Positions 1-10,699 are shown, numbered from the stretch's first letter. The stretch is 64,000 nucleotides of DNA from Trichomonas vaginalis G3 (GCF_026262505.1 NC_067206.1:31449896-31513895), one strand, 5' to 3'. Numbers and translations: made by a program. The notes: generated from the letters alone by a model not told the origin.

Positions 1-1
1 A

Positions 2-358
2 GAAGAGTTCAAGCGTGAGCACCCAGACTACACATACAGAAAAGCCCGCAGGAAACGTGCTCTCAACGAGCTCCTCACCAAGAGCTCCACTGGATTCCCA
101 GGTTTCCCAATTGGAAACGCTCAGTACCCAGCTGGTGATATGAGCCAGTTCCAGGGTATGCCACCAGCTGCCCAGAACTTCAACATGGGATTCCCACAGC
201 AACCAGCAGACCAGAACGCTAACAACAACTTTATGAACCAGTCTATGATGCCAATGTCCTCCATGAATCTTCATGGCATGCCAAACCCATCTCTCATGCA
301 AATCGGAAATATCGCTCAAATCCCCCAGACAGGAATATATCCATTCAATCCTAAATGA
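2..358 (+). CDS. HMG-box protein, 3' part only
   Basis: The frame is open from the window edge to the TGA at 356-358, so the start lies outside. The first ~25 residues (EEFKREHPDYTYRKARRK and a few more) look like the end of an HMG box of the SOX/MATA type: helix 3 followed by a basic run. Such proteins bind DNA in the nucleus, usually as transcription regulators. The remaining ~90 residues are rich in Met, Asn, Gln and Pro, probably a disordered tail. Codon use is GC-richer than most of the window, as in well-expressed trichomonad genes. The HMG assignment rests on a short stretch; other basic DNA-binding domains are possible. Confidence 0.65.
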   Translation, partial: EEFKREHPDYTYRKARRKRALNELLTKSSTGFPGFPIGNAQYPAGDMSQFQGMPPAAQNFNMGFPQQPADQNANNNFMNQSMMPMSSMNLHGMPNPSLMQIGNIAQIPQTGIYPFNPK

Positions 359-703
359 ACTGTAAAAACCTGATTTATTATTTTTAACTATAGATCTTTT
401 TATTCCACATCTCTTCTGGTTTGAACTTCTTATTTTTTGAAACCAAATTTTCCATTTTCTGACTTAATCCTAAAATTTGTTTACAGTCCCAAGTGAACGA
501 AACAAATCAGAGAAGAACAAAATGAAAAAGTCTGTATCTTATTCAATCTCGGTGTTGCTATTTATAATATAGTAATGAGTCGGGCATTAACTCTTTTCTG
601 AAGAAGCATTTATATTGCCTGTATTGTTTCATCAAATAAAGAAGAAATAAAAAATTTATCAGTGAATTTTAGTATAAATAATAACAACAATTATATAAGT
701 ATT
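359..703. other. intergenic, 345 bp
   Basis: AT-rich spacer between the 3' ends of the HMG-box gene and the DHHC gene, which converge here. I see no coding-like frame or repeat. Confidence 0.6.
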
Positions 704-1474
704 CTATAATAGCATCAAAGGTTCATCAAATTCCCATTCCACGTCAGGCCAGGCGAGCTTTGTGGACTTTCTTTGTAATGGAATGAAATATTGATAAATG
801 TGTTGACCAAATGATGACACATAGTCAGATAATGAGATTTGTCCTTTTTGTGTTTCGTTAAAGTTAGTGCAAAGGAAAATTCCCGTAAAACAAAACATCA
901 TGACGGCAATAACGAGGCCATACACTCCAGTAATTAATGAAATAATGCTAATATCAGAGTTTTCTTTGGTTATAACGCATGAAATAATAGAATAGATTCC
1001 GCAAACGGTCGAAAGTAGTCCTGCATAGAAAAACCCTAGTACAAATGCCTTAAAGTTCCTATCTGCAACACAATTAACTATGACTCCGCAATGATGATCA
1101 TTTCGTAAAACGCAAGTTTTGCAATCGTCGCAATGTACAGAGCCTTTAGGCATTGGTAGTCCACACTTACTACAAATTTTGAGATGTTGGAGATTTTTCG
1201 GTATATCGCCACGTTGAATTTGTTTCAACAAGCCTCTTTCTTGTAAATCTGTTTTAATATATCCTGGATCGCCATATGCTGCAGTAAGCCAAGACCAAAT
1301 CCACATGAAATAAGTCAATGCTAAAATGGCTACGTGAATATAGTGGATATGACTCGAATAATATGTGTAAATATCAGGAATTGATTTAAAAAGAGTTGCT
1401 AGTGCCAGAAGTGTTCCAATAGAAATAATTAATCCATTTGAAAAAACCTTATAGCACTGATCTTTTGAACTCAT
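704..1474 (-). CDS. DHHC-type protein S-acyltransferase
   Basis: A 256-residue membrane enzyme that should transfer palmitate from acyl-CoA to cysteines of target proteins, probably at Golgi or plasma membrane. The cysteine-rich domain spans residues ~100-135 (CSKCG, HCDDCKTCV, then NDHHCG), with the catalytic DHHC at 126-129 intact. The usual proline after DHHC is replaced by Gly, and NCVADRNF follows as in the family. Two hydrophobic segments precede the domain (about 12-32 and 46-65) and two follow it (about 143-167 and 178-203), giving the standard four-helix layout. A TTCATAAT initiator-like sequence lies just before the ATG. The 341 bp to the next gene hold nothing recognisable. Confidence 0.9.
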   Translation of the reverse strand: MSSKDQCYKVFSNGLIISIGTLLALATLFKSIPDIYTYYSSHIHYIHVAILALTYFMWIWSWLTAAYGDPGYIKTDLQERGLLKQIQRGDIPKNLQHLKICSKCGLPMPKGSVHCDDCKTCVLRNDHHCGVIVNCVADRNFKAFVLGFFYAGLLSTVCGIYSIISCVITKENSDISIISLITGVYGLVIAVMMFCFTGIFLCTNFNETQKGQISLSDYVSSFGQHIYQYFIPLQRKSTKLAWPDVEWEFDEPLMLL

Positions 1475-1815
1475 ATTATGAATATTCGGATAAAAGTGGG
1501 GGAAGCACCATGAAAAACCCTATTTTTGATTTCGAATTGTCGTTAAAGTCGGCATGGTCCGAGTGTAATAATATTAACCAACAAGAGACTAATTGATTTA
1601 TATGTTTTTTGGCTAAATATTTGAACTCCTGATGAAAAGAATTTGAAAAACCCGCGTACATCCTTCACATTTCACTAAAATAGAACGTTTAACAAGTGTA
1701 CAAACATTTTTGCAGAGGAATTCCGCGATGAATGGATAATAAAAATTATTTTTCAATTTTGATAGCATGAAAAATCATATATATAATTTATTCATTAAAA
1801 AACAAAATAAACAAA

Positions 1816-2730
1816 TCAAACAGAATTGAAATATGACTTAACTTCGGCGTAGCTATTTAGATGAACAGGTCTAACCTTAGCACGTCTACGAATAGCGACT
1901 TCAACGCATGTTTTATTAACTTCTAGTGATTTCCTCTGGAGTTTAATTGTAACTAAACCGAAAACTTTGCGAACGTCCTCAAGAGTAGCTCTAATATTTG
2001 GATCAGTCTGGAAAAGATTGATTAATATATCTGCATGAAGCATGTCTTCATTGAACTGGAATATGGATTTGATATTCTCTACGCTGGCCATATATTCTTC
2101 AGCATTTGTAAATTCTTTGCATGGATAAGTGCCATTTACCATATAAAACAGGATAATTCCGATTGACCACATGTCTGCTGCCTTCGGGTTGAACGGAATT
2201 CCTTGAACAATCTCTGGAGCTGGAAATTGCGTTGTTATTGAAAATCTGGTGCAGTAACGCTTTGGAATTAGCATCGCATGTTGGAAGTCAACGAACTTGA
2301 TCATTCCGTATTTGTCAATAAAAATTGTTTTTGGAGAAAGATTTCCAATATAGATTCCATAAGAAGAACAATGTTCCAGAGCACATAAAATTTGAAGAGA
2401 ATACATTCTAATCTGTTCTTTTGGTATTACACCAATCTTTTCTAATGATACAGGCATGAAATGTTCTAAAATTGTAAAATTAAATTGTTTCTCTTGGAAT
2501 TTTTCGAAAACTTTGATGATGTTTTTGTGTGAGATACGTGAGAGGATCTTGTTTTCGATTTCAAAGATTTTCGGGGACTCGGTAATCTTGCAAACGAAAA
2601 ATTGGTTATGTTGTCTATGTTGTACTTCGATGTATGTATTTTGTCCTATGCTAAACATGGGCTTAATGACATTGTAGGAATGATCATTAAGGACTTGGGT
2701 TAATTCAGACATCATTTTCAAGCAAGACAT
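1816..2730 (-). CDS. degenerate protein kinase (pseudokinase), copy 1
   Basis: A 304-residue single kinase fold. The VAIK-type lysine is kept (VCKIT, K48), as are the APE motif (171-173) and the DMWSIGIILF segment. The catalytic HRD is replaced by IGN (128-130), the HRDxKxxN lysine by Ser, and DFG by DFQ (148-150), so phosphotransfer is unlikely; the protein probably scaffolds or regulates. The nearest active relatives by layout are CAMK/AMPK-like kinases. It is clearly paralogous to 36744-37652 on the same strand: the two share PKRxC after the DFG site and a C-terminal tail RPVHLxSYAEVKS. Which ATG is used is uncertain (codon 1, 6 or 7). Confidence 0.85.
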   Translation of the reverse strand: MSCLKMMSELTQVLNDHSYNVIKPMFSIGQNTYIEVQHRQHNQFFVCKITESPKIFEIENKILSRISHKNIIKVFEKFQEKQFNFTILEHFMPVSLEKIGVIPKEQIRMYSLQILCALEHCSSYGIYIGNLSPKTIFIDKYGMIKFVDFQHAMLIPKRYCTRFSITTQFPAPEIVQGIPFNPKAADMWSIGIILFYMVNGTYPCKEFTNAEEYMASVENIKSIFQFNEDMLHADILINLFQTDPNIRATLEDVRKVFGLVTIKLQRKSLEVNKTCVEVAIRRRAKVRPVHLNSYAEVKSYFNSV

Positions 2731-5700
2731 TTTGGGATTTTTAATTTAAGAAATTTTTGAAAACTGAAACGATTAATTTTTGAATAATATATTGGATATT
2801 TTGAGATGTTTATGTGAAAGTTGGAAATGGTCCAAAAATTCGTAAACATGTTGGAAATTATATAATGATTAGTATAGAGAAACTTTTTTTATTTGAAATT
2901 TACGTCAGTCAGAAAGTGACAATTTAATAATTTAATAAATTTGAACAGTGATATTATCCTGAAGACATTTCTGATGAAGAAGTAATTGTGAGGTATCTCA
3001 ATAGATTTTATGTGTGTGAACATTATTTTGTGGATAAATATTATTAGTAATGAATTGCATTCATATTGATTTAACCTCGACCATTTTGCGAGAGGATAAG
3101 CATTCAAAAAATAAAGCTAAATCAAATTTTTAATAAAGTGATTTCAACTTTCTATTGTCTTCAATTTGAATAATGTTGAAAGAAAAGGATATGTTAGCAT
3201 CATATAAGAATATTTTCCGGAATTTAACTTTTTATCAAACTGTAAAATTTGTTTGATAATTTAAATTTATTATCATGACTTTTTCATCATTAAGGGTGCA
3301 CCCGCATGTACATTTATTTGAGAGTAGGAGGATTACCCTCTCAATTTTGAACGCTTCGTTAGCGCAATATCTCGATGAATATTGTATTAAAATTGAATTT
3401 GCCCATACCAATATATCTGATACAATATCCTTAAGTTTTACTAAAAAGAATTTTTTAAAATCCCTGCAGATTCGGGATTTTTAAATTTTTTGATTTTTTT
3501 CGAAAATTTTTCGAAAAAAAAATATTTTCAGAAGAGCCTTAACGGCTAAGTTTTATGTTTAATGTTGAGTATCAAAAAGAATGGGCATCTGATATAGCCA
3601 TCATATATCCCAGAAGCAAATAAAAATTCTGACTTTTTAAGCATAAAAAAATGAAATTTTATTTTTTGCAAAAAACAGGCCACCCGGATGTACGTTTATT
3701 TGAGAGGAGGAGGATTAAATTTTTGAAAGCAGTAAAATTTGTAAATATTCTAGTTATATAATAATATGTATTATTTTAAAAAATAAAAAATTAAAGCACG
3801 TTAAAATTTTTTTTGATGAATTTTTACAAAAGCTACTTAGGATTATGCAAAATATAGTAATTAAACATAAATTTCAAATCAGATTTTACTTATGATAAAT
3901 ATTTTAAATTTCCGAAAATTAAGTTCAGATCGACTCGATACGTTGTAATTACTAAATAAGGTGCCAAAAACCTATTAAACAGTATCAAAACTATCAAGAT
4001 TGTAATGTTTTTGAAGAAAAATTTATAGAATTATGGACTTCAAACAGATATTATGTAAATAAAAATAACATAATGAATTTATTTATTCGTATAATAGCAG
4101 TAATAAGTCGATTATTCACGTCTACTTCTGAGATTTGAATTTAATTTCGACAGAAAAAGAGATTCAAGAGGAAAATACTAGGGGATACAAACAGCCACCA
4201 TGACAGGATTATTATGGAGCCAAGTTATTGCTTAAAAATTAAGGTTCTAAATTCTGAAGTTTACATGATCCTCCCGGGCGCACCCTTAACAGTATAATAA
4301 AATTAATCAAAATTATTTTAATTTTCATTCAATTGTGGGAAAAAACAATTAGTAATAATAAATGCACTATTATCTGGAGTTTATTAATAAAAATTGAATT
4401 CAAAAATAAGATTGGTGAATTATTGGGCGATATCCATGATTATAAAACTAATTTATATATTTTTTAATTTTTCAAATTTATCTGATTTGAAAGAATCTTT
4501 TTTGAATTGAAGATATAAGTATATTTTTATATACTCATATCTCGACGTTTTAAGGGTATAGTCCACTAAAAATTTTTAAGTTTTGACAATGAAAATAAGC
4601 TCTGTGACCATGTAAATATATATCTATGCAAAACGAGAGGTTATGCCATAATTTTTTTTAGTTATCAAATTTTCCTTTTTTTGAGAGAGGTCTCTCAATA
4701 ATTTGAGAAGAATCTTTGATATAAAGAGATACACATTTGTAGAACGAAGTAAGTGTTTTCCAAACATTTTATATGTTCATCCTGTATAACAATATAAAGC
4801 TGCATAGTGCCATCTTGTGCGTTTGCTATTTTATGTACTTTTCATTGAGATAATCCCTCTTCTCGGGTGATTTTAACAGTCAACTCAATTTTAAAATAAA
4901 GATTTCATCAAAATGATTTCGAAATTCGGATATTGATTATATAAATAGCACTGTTAACATATTTTGGATGAGTAAAAAATACCTTGTTTTGTATGCATTG
5001 AGTACACCTTTATTTTTGATTAAAACTATAAAATTTTTATTCCTTATATAATAAATAGTATATGTTACATAAACATGAAATTCAATAGCATTCAATTTTG
5101 GATTTTTTAGATTTGGTAAATTTTAGAAGAAATAAAATCAGCAATCAAAATAAAGAAACTTTTTTTGTATCTTCTATGATTACCTTTTGGTACTAAATTT
5201 TGCATTAATAAGTAAATTATCTGTATTATTCTGTGAGCACAAGCCCTCAGTTATGCTGGTAGTGAATGATGAATCGTCATTTTGCGAAGAGAACGCGATT
5301 ATTAAGGTAATTTTGAGAATTGTCTTGAATTATTTAAAATTAAAGTTAATTGAATAGGTAGGATAACTAGCCTTTGCTAAATTTGTATAATTTGACCTTA
5401 TTCTAGTTGGATCTGAGAATATTTTGCTGAAATAATAAATTATATCGCCGATTTATGAAAATTTCTCTGATGGGACCGACTCGCTGAAACGTATTAGTGT
5501 TAATGGTAACTTGTCTGAATTTTCAAATTTTTTTCGAAATCCAAAAAATCACAAACAAAAGCATCAAAATTAGATTTGCATTTAAGGTTTTCATTTTTTT
5601 TTGGAAAATAAAAATATTTTTCCCCAATAAAGTTTATTTTTACTTTTGAGAGGAATAGAAACGTTATTTTGGAATTTTGAAACGACAGAAATGTTCCATT

Positions 5701-5873
5701 TTTAATGTAGATTCTAAAATGGGGTCAAATTTTTGATTGAACCGTTATCCATTGAAAAACCTCGATTTTAAAATGTTATTCCAAAATATTCATCTAATGA
5801 TATAGTATATATTTATTAATTATTACTTTTTATTCAATTTTCACTTTTGGCGGGATTTCATTTTTTTTGTTGT
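2731..5873. other. 3.1-kb gene-poor stretch
   Basis: AT-rich sequence between the first pseudokinase and the transposase gene. It holds the candidate inverted-repeat element at 3290-4289 (listed separately). The short open frames at 2889-3107 and 3275-3484 are low-complexity and not convincing. The rest, about 4290-5840, shows no coding-like frame, RNA gene or repeat that I could recognise. Confidence 0.5.
3290..4289. mobile_element. candidate 1-kb non-autonomous inverted-repeat element
   Basis: The left end reads TTAAGGGTGCACCCG (3290-3304). The right end (4275-4289), reverse-complemented, reads TTAAGGGTGCGCCCG, a 14/15 match. TTAA at both outer edges could be the target duplication or part of the repeat. 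A ~37-bp subterminal motif (ACCCGCATGTACATTTATTT, then GAGAG and GGAGGATTA) at about 3300-3343 recurs at about 3681-3718. There is no transposase frame inside, so any mobility would depend on another element. The family is not assigned. Confidence 0.45.
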
Positions 5874-7202
5874 ATGGGCCATATTGTTCACCCAAAACGG
5901 AAAACAAAGGCAATGCATAACATTTTACTCCACGAACGTCGTCGACTCTCAGCGCGACAGATGCTTGGTGCTTGCATAATGACCGGAATGCCATATACAA
6001 AAGGTGCTCGCTTTCTTTCTCTTTGTGGAACTAAGCCCCCTGTGAAGAGTGGTGTCATGAGACAACAGAGATTTTGTGACGATAAGATTAGAAGACTTAA
6101 AAGTATTTCCCTAATGCTGTCGAGAAAGTCCTTCAGTGGTTACTTATCCATTGATGCAAGATGGACGCACAGGCGAAACTCGCCAAGTTGTACAGTAACT
6201 GCGCTCGATGCTGTCACAAAAAGAGTTCTTGCATGCGTGAACATCAACCATATTGGTGGAAACAGACAGCATGCTCAGTATTCCGGAGCTTCCAACAATA
6301 TGGAAAGTGCTGGAACTCGAATCATCTTGAAGCAATTAAAGAAATACAATATCTTGAAAGATGTTAAAGAGATTATTAAAGACCGAGATAACAAAAGTGT
6401 CTCTGTCTTTAAAGAATTTGGCGTCTCTCATCTTGAAAGATTCGATCCAGGTCATGTATCAAAAAATATCTCAAAAGATTTTACAAAGTTCTCAGCTTCT
6501 CATAAGACAGTTGAAGTTTTCAACGACAAGACTCAGAAGATTGAAAAAATAGAGAGACCTTTCTGGGGTCTGAATGCAAGCCTAAGTATGTGGCTTTGGT
6601 CATGTTTTGCCGAAGAAAATATTGACAAACGTACGAAAATGTGGGAGAATTGTGTCTACCATTACGTAGGCAATCATTCTTTTTGCGAACCGCACAATTA
6701 CAAATGCTTTGAATGGCAAAAAGATGTCAATTCGATCCAACTTCAATTCATGCTCTATGACTGGGTTCACAAATGGACACCCATAGTTTCCAAAGTTTCT
6801 TCCATTGGATCTACCTGCATGAATGAAGCGTTTAACTCCAAAATTGCATGCTATTTGGACAAATCAAGAGCCTGGAAGAACATTAACATTAGAGTTAACG
6901 TTGCAATCTTAGAATGGAATGATCCAGAGCATTTTCTCGGAGATATACAAAAAGCATTACATCTTTCCCCACTTCCAGAAGATTGTGTCAAATCATTTGA
7001 AGAGAATTGTTACTCCAAAATGATATTGAAACAAAAAACTGTTACAAAAGGTTCTAAAAAACAGAACAAATACAAAAAATCCATTCAGAGTGTACCAGGA
7101 GGAGATTATCAAGTTTTCAAGTCCGAATGGGAATCAGAAGTTAGTATGGTTATCTTGGGTATGGTGGCACTGCGTTCCACCTTACCCAAGATAATGGTTT
7201 GA
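5874..7202 (+). CDS. Mutator-like (MULE/PF20700-like) transposase
   Basis: A 442-residue DDE transposase by motif: SIDARW with a first acidic residue near position 94, a GASNNMESAG block at ~138-147 that resembles the GSSxxMExxG block of Mutator-like transposases, and a second acidic site at DRDN (~170-172). Cys/His pairs further on (HSFCEPHNYKCF) suggest a zinc-binding insertion. I chose the ATG at 5874 as the first in the open frame; a TCACTTTT initiator-like sequence lies ~30 bp upstream. The frame is uninterrupted and runs into a strong hairpin at its 3' end. No matching terminal repeats were found, so the ends of the transposon are unknown. Confidence 0.7.
   Translation: MGHIVHPKRKTKAMHNILLHERRRLSARQMLGACIMTGMPYTKGARFLSLCGTKPPVKSGVMRQQRFCDDKIRRLKSISLMLSRKSFSGYLSIDARWTHRRNSPSCTVTALDAVTKRVLACVNINHIGGNRQHAQYSGASNNMESAGTRIILKQLKKYNILKDVKEIIKDRDNKSVSVFKEFGVSHLERFDPGHVSKNISKDFTKFSASHKTVEVFNDKTQKIEKIERPFWGLNASLSMWLWSCFAEENIDKRTKMWENCVYHYVGNHSFCEPHNYKCFEWQKDVNSIQLQFMLYDWVHKWTPIVSKVSSIGSTCMNEAFNSKIACYLDKSRAWKNINIRVNVAILEWNDPEHFLGDIQKALHLSPLPEDCVKSFEENCYSKMILKQKTVTKGSKKQNKYKKSIQSVPGGDYQVFKSEWESEVSMVILGMVALRSTLPKIMV
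7150..7195. repeat. hairpin at the 3' end of the transposase gene
   Basis: TTATCTTGGGTATGGTGG, a ~9-base loop, then CCACCTTACCCAAGATAA: two 18-base arms with one mismatch. It overlaps the last codons of the transposase gene and sits just before the first genes of block A. It could be a transposon end, a junction of two ends, or a transcription stop. Confidence 0.5.
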
Positions 7203-7366
7203 CACTTTACAAAACCGTTAACGTATATTTTACAACACAAACGACAACACTAACTTAACCTTAAATATTTACAAAACCACCACCCACTTCACTTCACTAA
7301 CGAACTCACTAATGTAAAAAATAAACGTTCTCACTATCGTTCTCACTAACGACTTCACTAATGTTC
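7203..7366. repeat. short CACTAACG-type repeats at left edge of block A
   Basis: About 160 bp rich in variants of TTCACTAACGA and CTCACTAATG (e.g. 7280-7370). This may be the terminal repeat region of block A, but no partner copy was recognised elsewhere in the window. Confidence 0.3.
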
Positions 7367-7651
7367 TCATAAATTTTCCTCAATATCTTCATCATCAGTG
7401 TTAACCCTATTGTAGTCATACTTGAAGCCATAAACTTTCTCTAACTTCTTAACGTACAATTTACATAACTTACCTTCGTCATCGTATGGTTTAATGATAT
7501 AACTATTTCTATCTTTATACACAGTCAATGAAAAGTCAACTGGTCTCGGATGTATTTGAAAGAACATGTTATGCTCAGGAAGGAAGAATAAATGTTTAAA
7601 TGTATGTTTGTTATACTGTGGAATTCGAATGAGTTGCTTTTGTTCTGTCAT
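7367..7651 (-). CDS. block A small protein, unknown
   Basis: A 94-residue frame I do not recognise. It is mixed charged/aromatic with an acidic C-terminus (TDDEDIEEN) and no membrane segment. Upstream of the ATG lies AAAATTTTTATTTGGATGTAA, almost the same as upstream of the next gene at 8061, which supports a real start and shared control. Gene order and strand suggest a virion or accessory gene read together with the capsid region. Confidence 0.55.
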   Translation of the reverse strand: MTEQKQLIRIPQYNKHTFKHLFFLPEHNMFFQIHPRPVDFSLTVYKDRNSYIIKPYDDEGKLCKLYVKKLEKVYGFKYDYNRVNTDDEDIEENL

Positions 7652-7815
7652 TTACATCCAAATAAAAATTTTCAGTAAAATAAAAATAAACTTAAAAATT
7701 AATGATATCACCACTCCCACACGTATGAAAACATAGCGCAAAAATATATTTAGGTGAAGTGGTGAGATCTCACCTGTTTTTTCACCTGTTTTTTCACCCT
7801 GTTGAATTCATTGTT

Positions 7816-8061
7816 TTATAACTCTCTTCCTTTCTCCAACTCTTCTAACTTCTTCTTAAGTTCAGCAATGTTGTCCTCATGAAGTTTAATCTTTCTCAAA
7901 ATTCCTTCTTTATCTAATGGTTGCTTTATCTTTCTAAACTGAACTCTACCATCCTTCATAGTATGAATGTAAAAACCTTCTGGAATAGTTCCTGATTTAA
8001 TGTATTCTACCAAAAACTTTTGTTTCATTGCTTCAGTGACTTTATTTGTCATTTCAATCAA
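7816..8061 (-). CDS. block A small protein with C-terminal coil
   Basis: An 81-residue frame of unknown function. Residues ~25-50 hold an FYIHTMKDGRVQFRKIKQPL stretch that resembles FYYVSQSKDGKIYVRKRKVP near the start of the capsid-like region at 10603. The last ~30 residues form a short charged coiled coil (IAELKKKLEELEKG). The upstream sequence AAATTTTTATTTGATTGAA matches its neighbour at 7651. The shared basic motif may mark a common partner such as DNA or the capsid, but this is inference. Confidence 0.55.
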   Translation of the reverse strand: MIEMTNKVTEAMKQKFLVEYIKSGTIPEGFYIHTMKDGRVQFRKIKQPLDKEGILRKIKLHEDNIAELKKKLEELEKGREL

Positions 8062-8100
8062 ATAAAAATTTTAATATTAAATAAAAATAACGTTATTTTT

Positions 8101-8541
8101 TCAGTAAGGAAACGCAGGAGTTTTACGATTTATTTGAGGAGTAGGTTCTGGTTTAAATGTTGGAGTCGGTTTAGGAGTTGACTTTTGAACAGGAGTTTGT
8201 ACTTCCATAGGTTCAGGAGTCATTGAAGGTTTTGCTTGTGAAGGCGTTGGAGTTTGTTTAACTTCAGCTACTTCAGTATTATTTACAACATTTGCTTTAT
8301 TTCTTTTCAACATCATAACTGCTCCTGCTGTAGCTAGCAAACCTAGTGGGAGACCATATTTTATATAAGGACTTGACCAAATGCTATTTTTGACAGGAGC
8401 TGGTGGAACACCTAACCTTGGTGAGACTGCTCTTTGCCATTGTGCAGCTCGTAAGAAATATTCAATAGGTGCTCCATAATCGTTTGGTAAAGTTTGTTTC
8501 ACAGATGGTGAAGGTTCACGAGAGCTTGATGAAGAACTCAT
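8101..8541 (-). CDS. block A Pro/Thr-rich membrane protein
   Basis: A 146-residue frame. It starts with a Ser-rich run (MSSSSSSREPSPS), has one hydrophobic segment at ~62-80 (IKYGLPLGLLATAGAVMML) followed by basic residues, and ends in a TP-rich tail (TPTPSQAK, TPKPTPTFKPEPTP). That layout suits a single-pass or virion-membrane protein. It lies between other minus-strand genes of the block, with only ~30 bp to the capsid-like region. No family is recognised. Confidence 0.5.
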   Translation of the reverse strand: MSSSSSSREPSPSVKQTLPNDYGAPIEYFLRAAQWQRAVSPRLGVPPAPVKNSIWSSPYIKYGLPLGLLATAGAVMMLKRNKANVVNNTEVAEVKQTPTPSQAKPSMTPEPMEVQTPVQKSTPKPTPTFKPEPTPQINRKTPAFPY

Positions 8542-8571
8542 TTATAAGCTTTAAAAATAAACGTTCATCCT

Positions 8572-10603
8572 TTATTCCTCACTGTCGTCCGTAGCTAAGT
8601 TATAGTCATCTAATCTTATTATTGGGATTCCATTAGCACGCACCTGAATGGCAAAGCAACAATCCCTCATAAATCCAATAAGTGGCTTTGGTACATTTTC
8701 AGTTGCTAGTTCAATAGGTCCTTTAACAGACAATTTGTATGTTATTGGAGCAGTAGATGTTTGACCTTGCTGGAAGCAAAAGTCCACTTCTGTTGGAAAA
8801 CCACATAAGAAATGTGTGTTGTCATAGCTATCCCATTTATGTTCCACACTACCATCATCCACCAATGACCTCATAACATCTTCATTAAATCCTATCATAT
8901 CATTGTTTGTATTGCAAGCGTTCGCAACCATTTCATAAAATACAGGTCCATATGATTTTTCAGGTTCTGCAGGCATATTTCCATAAGCTCCCATGGAAAG
9001 CTGAAGATATTTAAACTTAGGGTTCTCAAAATTAACATAATAGTTGTCTTTCTTTCTAAATAGTGCCCAAATACTTTTAACATTAATAGGCGTATAAGCT
9101 GCTGTAAATGTTGCACTTGAACTATCTGTATTCTTTGAGAATGAACCGTCCATAGGAATCCAATCCATAACTTTAACAGGAAAACATAAAGCCTCGTTTG
9201 TATAATGTTCTACAAGTTCTGTATAAATGTTAGGGTCTAAAGAGAATGACTTTGGATGAATGAAACATTCATTAAAATCCATCTTTGTTCGAAATAGTTG
9301 CTGGGTTACAGTTGTAATAGTAACTGTTCCACTAGCTTCTACTGCCTTCGTTATCATAGTGAATGGTTCATTCCATGGAACAAATTTATTTGTCGGTGGA
9401 TTTGAATCTGAAGCAAATGCAACTTTAAGAGTTGGATTGAAAGCAATGATATCATTTACAGATATAGATGTGCATTGTAAGGCGTCGCTACTGAACTTTA
9501 CTTTAAGCTGAATGTTTCCTGCAAAAGCTGGAATAAATCGAATAGCTTCTAATGGAAGGAATCTTCTAACAGGAATTCTTAAACGAAGCTTAAAATCAAA
9601 TGATTTTCCTGCTGTAATTGGACCACTAACAATTTGTCCTGTTCTGCATGTTCCCGAATGACTCCATACATCTTCATGTCGAGTCTTTGAGAAAACATCT
9701 ACTTTCTTTATTTGTTCGGTAGTTTGTGAGTTTGAAGTTATATATGCTTCTTCTCTTGCGTTGTCTTGAGAATATACGATACGGCCATTTGCAAGGATTT
9801 GATATCCAGCAACTGCATAGAAAGCGTCATCGAAACCAATCCAAATCCTGGTGGGTTTGTTTTATTGGAACCTGAACCAATTTTTTATCTACAATAAATT
9901 GACCTTCCATTTTATACGTAATGAATGTATTGTAAAGGTCCAACATATTTTCACCAGGAGGTGAGAGATTGAATGTTACCCATGTGTTATCTTTAGCAGT
10001 TCCAGGTTGTGATGGAATCTTTGCGTCAGAATATTTTCTATTAGTGTCACCAATTTGAACTGCATTGTCTATGATATCGAAATATGAGCGAATCTGATGA
10101 ATATGCTCTGCTGGAGTAAATTCGTTTAACTGTTCGTTCTGCATGTATTTACTTCGATAAAAATATCTATTTACTTCATTATTCTCACTCTTCTTCTTGG
10201 CATTCGTGGTGGATTGTTTCTTGACATTTTCAATGAACTGTACATTCTCTTTTGTCTCAACTTCTTTCACTGGTGGGTCAGGGTTCTTTGACTCGGTTTG
10301 TTTTTCAATGAAATTCACGAACTTTGCAATAAGCTCTTGGTTCGTTATTGAAAGTACATCTGGCTTCTTTTCTTCTGGTTCTATTGACTTTTCAGTTTGA
10401 ATAGAAGGCTTAACATGGGCTTCGTGGGCTTCGCCCTTGCCATACACCTTAATACTGTCGCTTTCTGCATTCGTTAATGGAACCTTTCTTTTTCTTACGT
10501 ATATTTTACCATCTTTACTCTGACTTACGTAATAGAAAGGATGTTGTATTCCTCTTGCGTCATTTAATATAATAGACTCTCGCTCTGATTTTGACAAGCT
10601 CAT
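8572..10603 (-). pseudogene. capsid-like gene region (double jelly-roll type), broken
   Basis: A fossil virion gene region of block A, broken (about one or two breaks). The front part is charged and linker-like with an FYYVSQSKDGKIYVRKRK motif. The rest has the beta-rich texture of a Polinton major capsid, with IPVRRFLP-like and GPVFYEM segments and many aromatic residues in predicted strands. Comparison by eye with 28757-30511 shows the same style of IPL..L and strand pattern but low identity. Assignment as the major capsid rests on size, position and texture, not on a search. Confidence 0.5.
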
Positions 10604-10699
10604 TTTACATCGGTTAAAGTTTTAATTTTGTTTTTATCTGCAGTCAAATGACTCAGACAAGCCCTACGAAAGACCCAAGGGGTCATAGATGTTGAAGCA

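Noticed and set aside
1476-1661. 61-codon frame upstream of the DHHC gene.
   Set aside because: No protein-like texture; occupies the promoter side of the DHHC gene.
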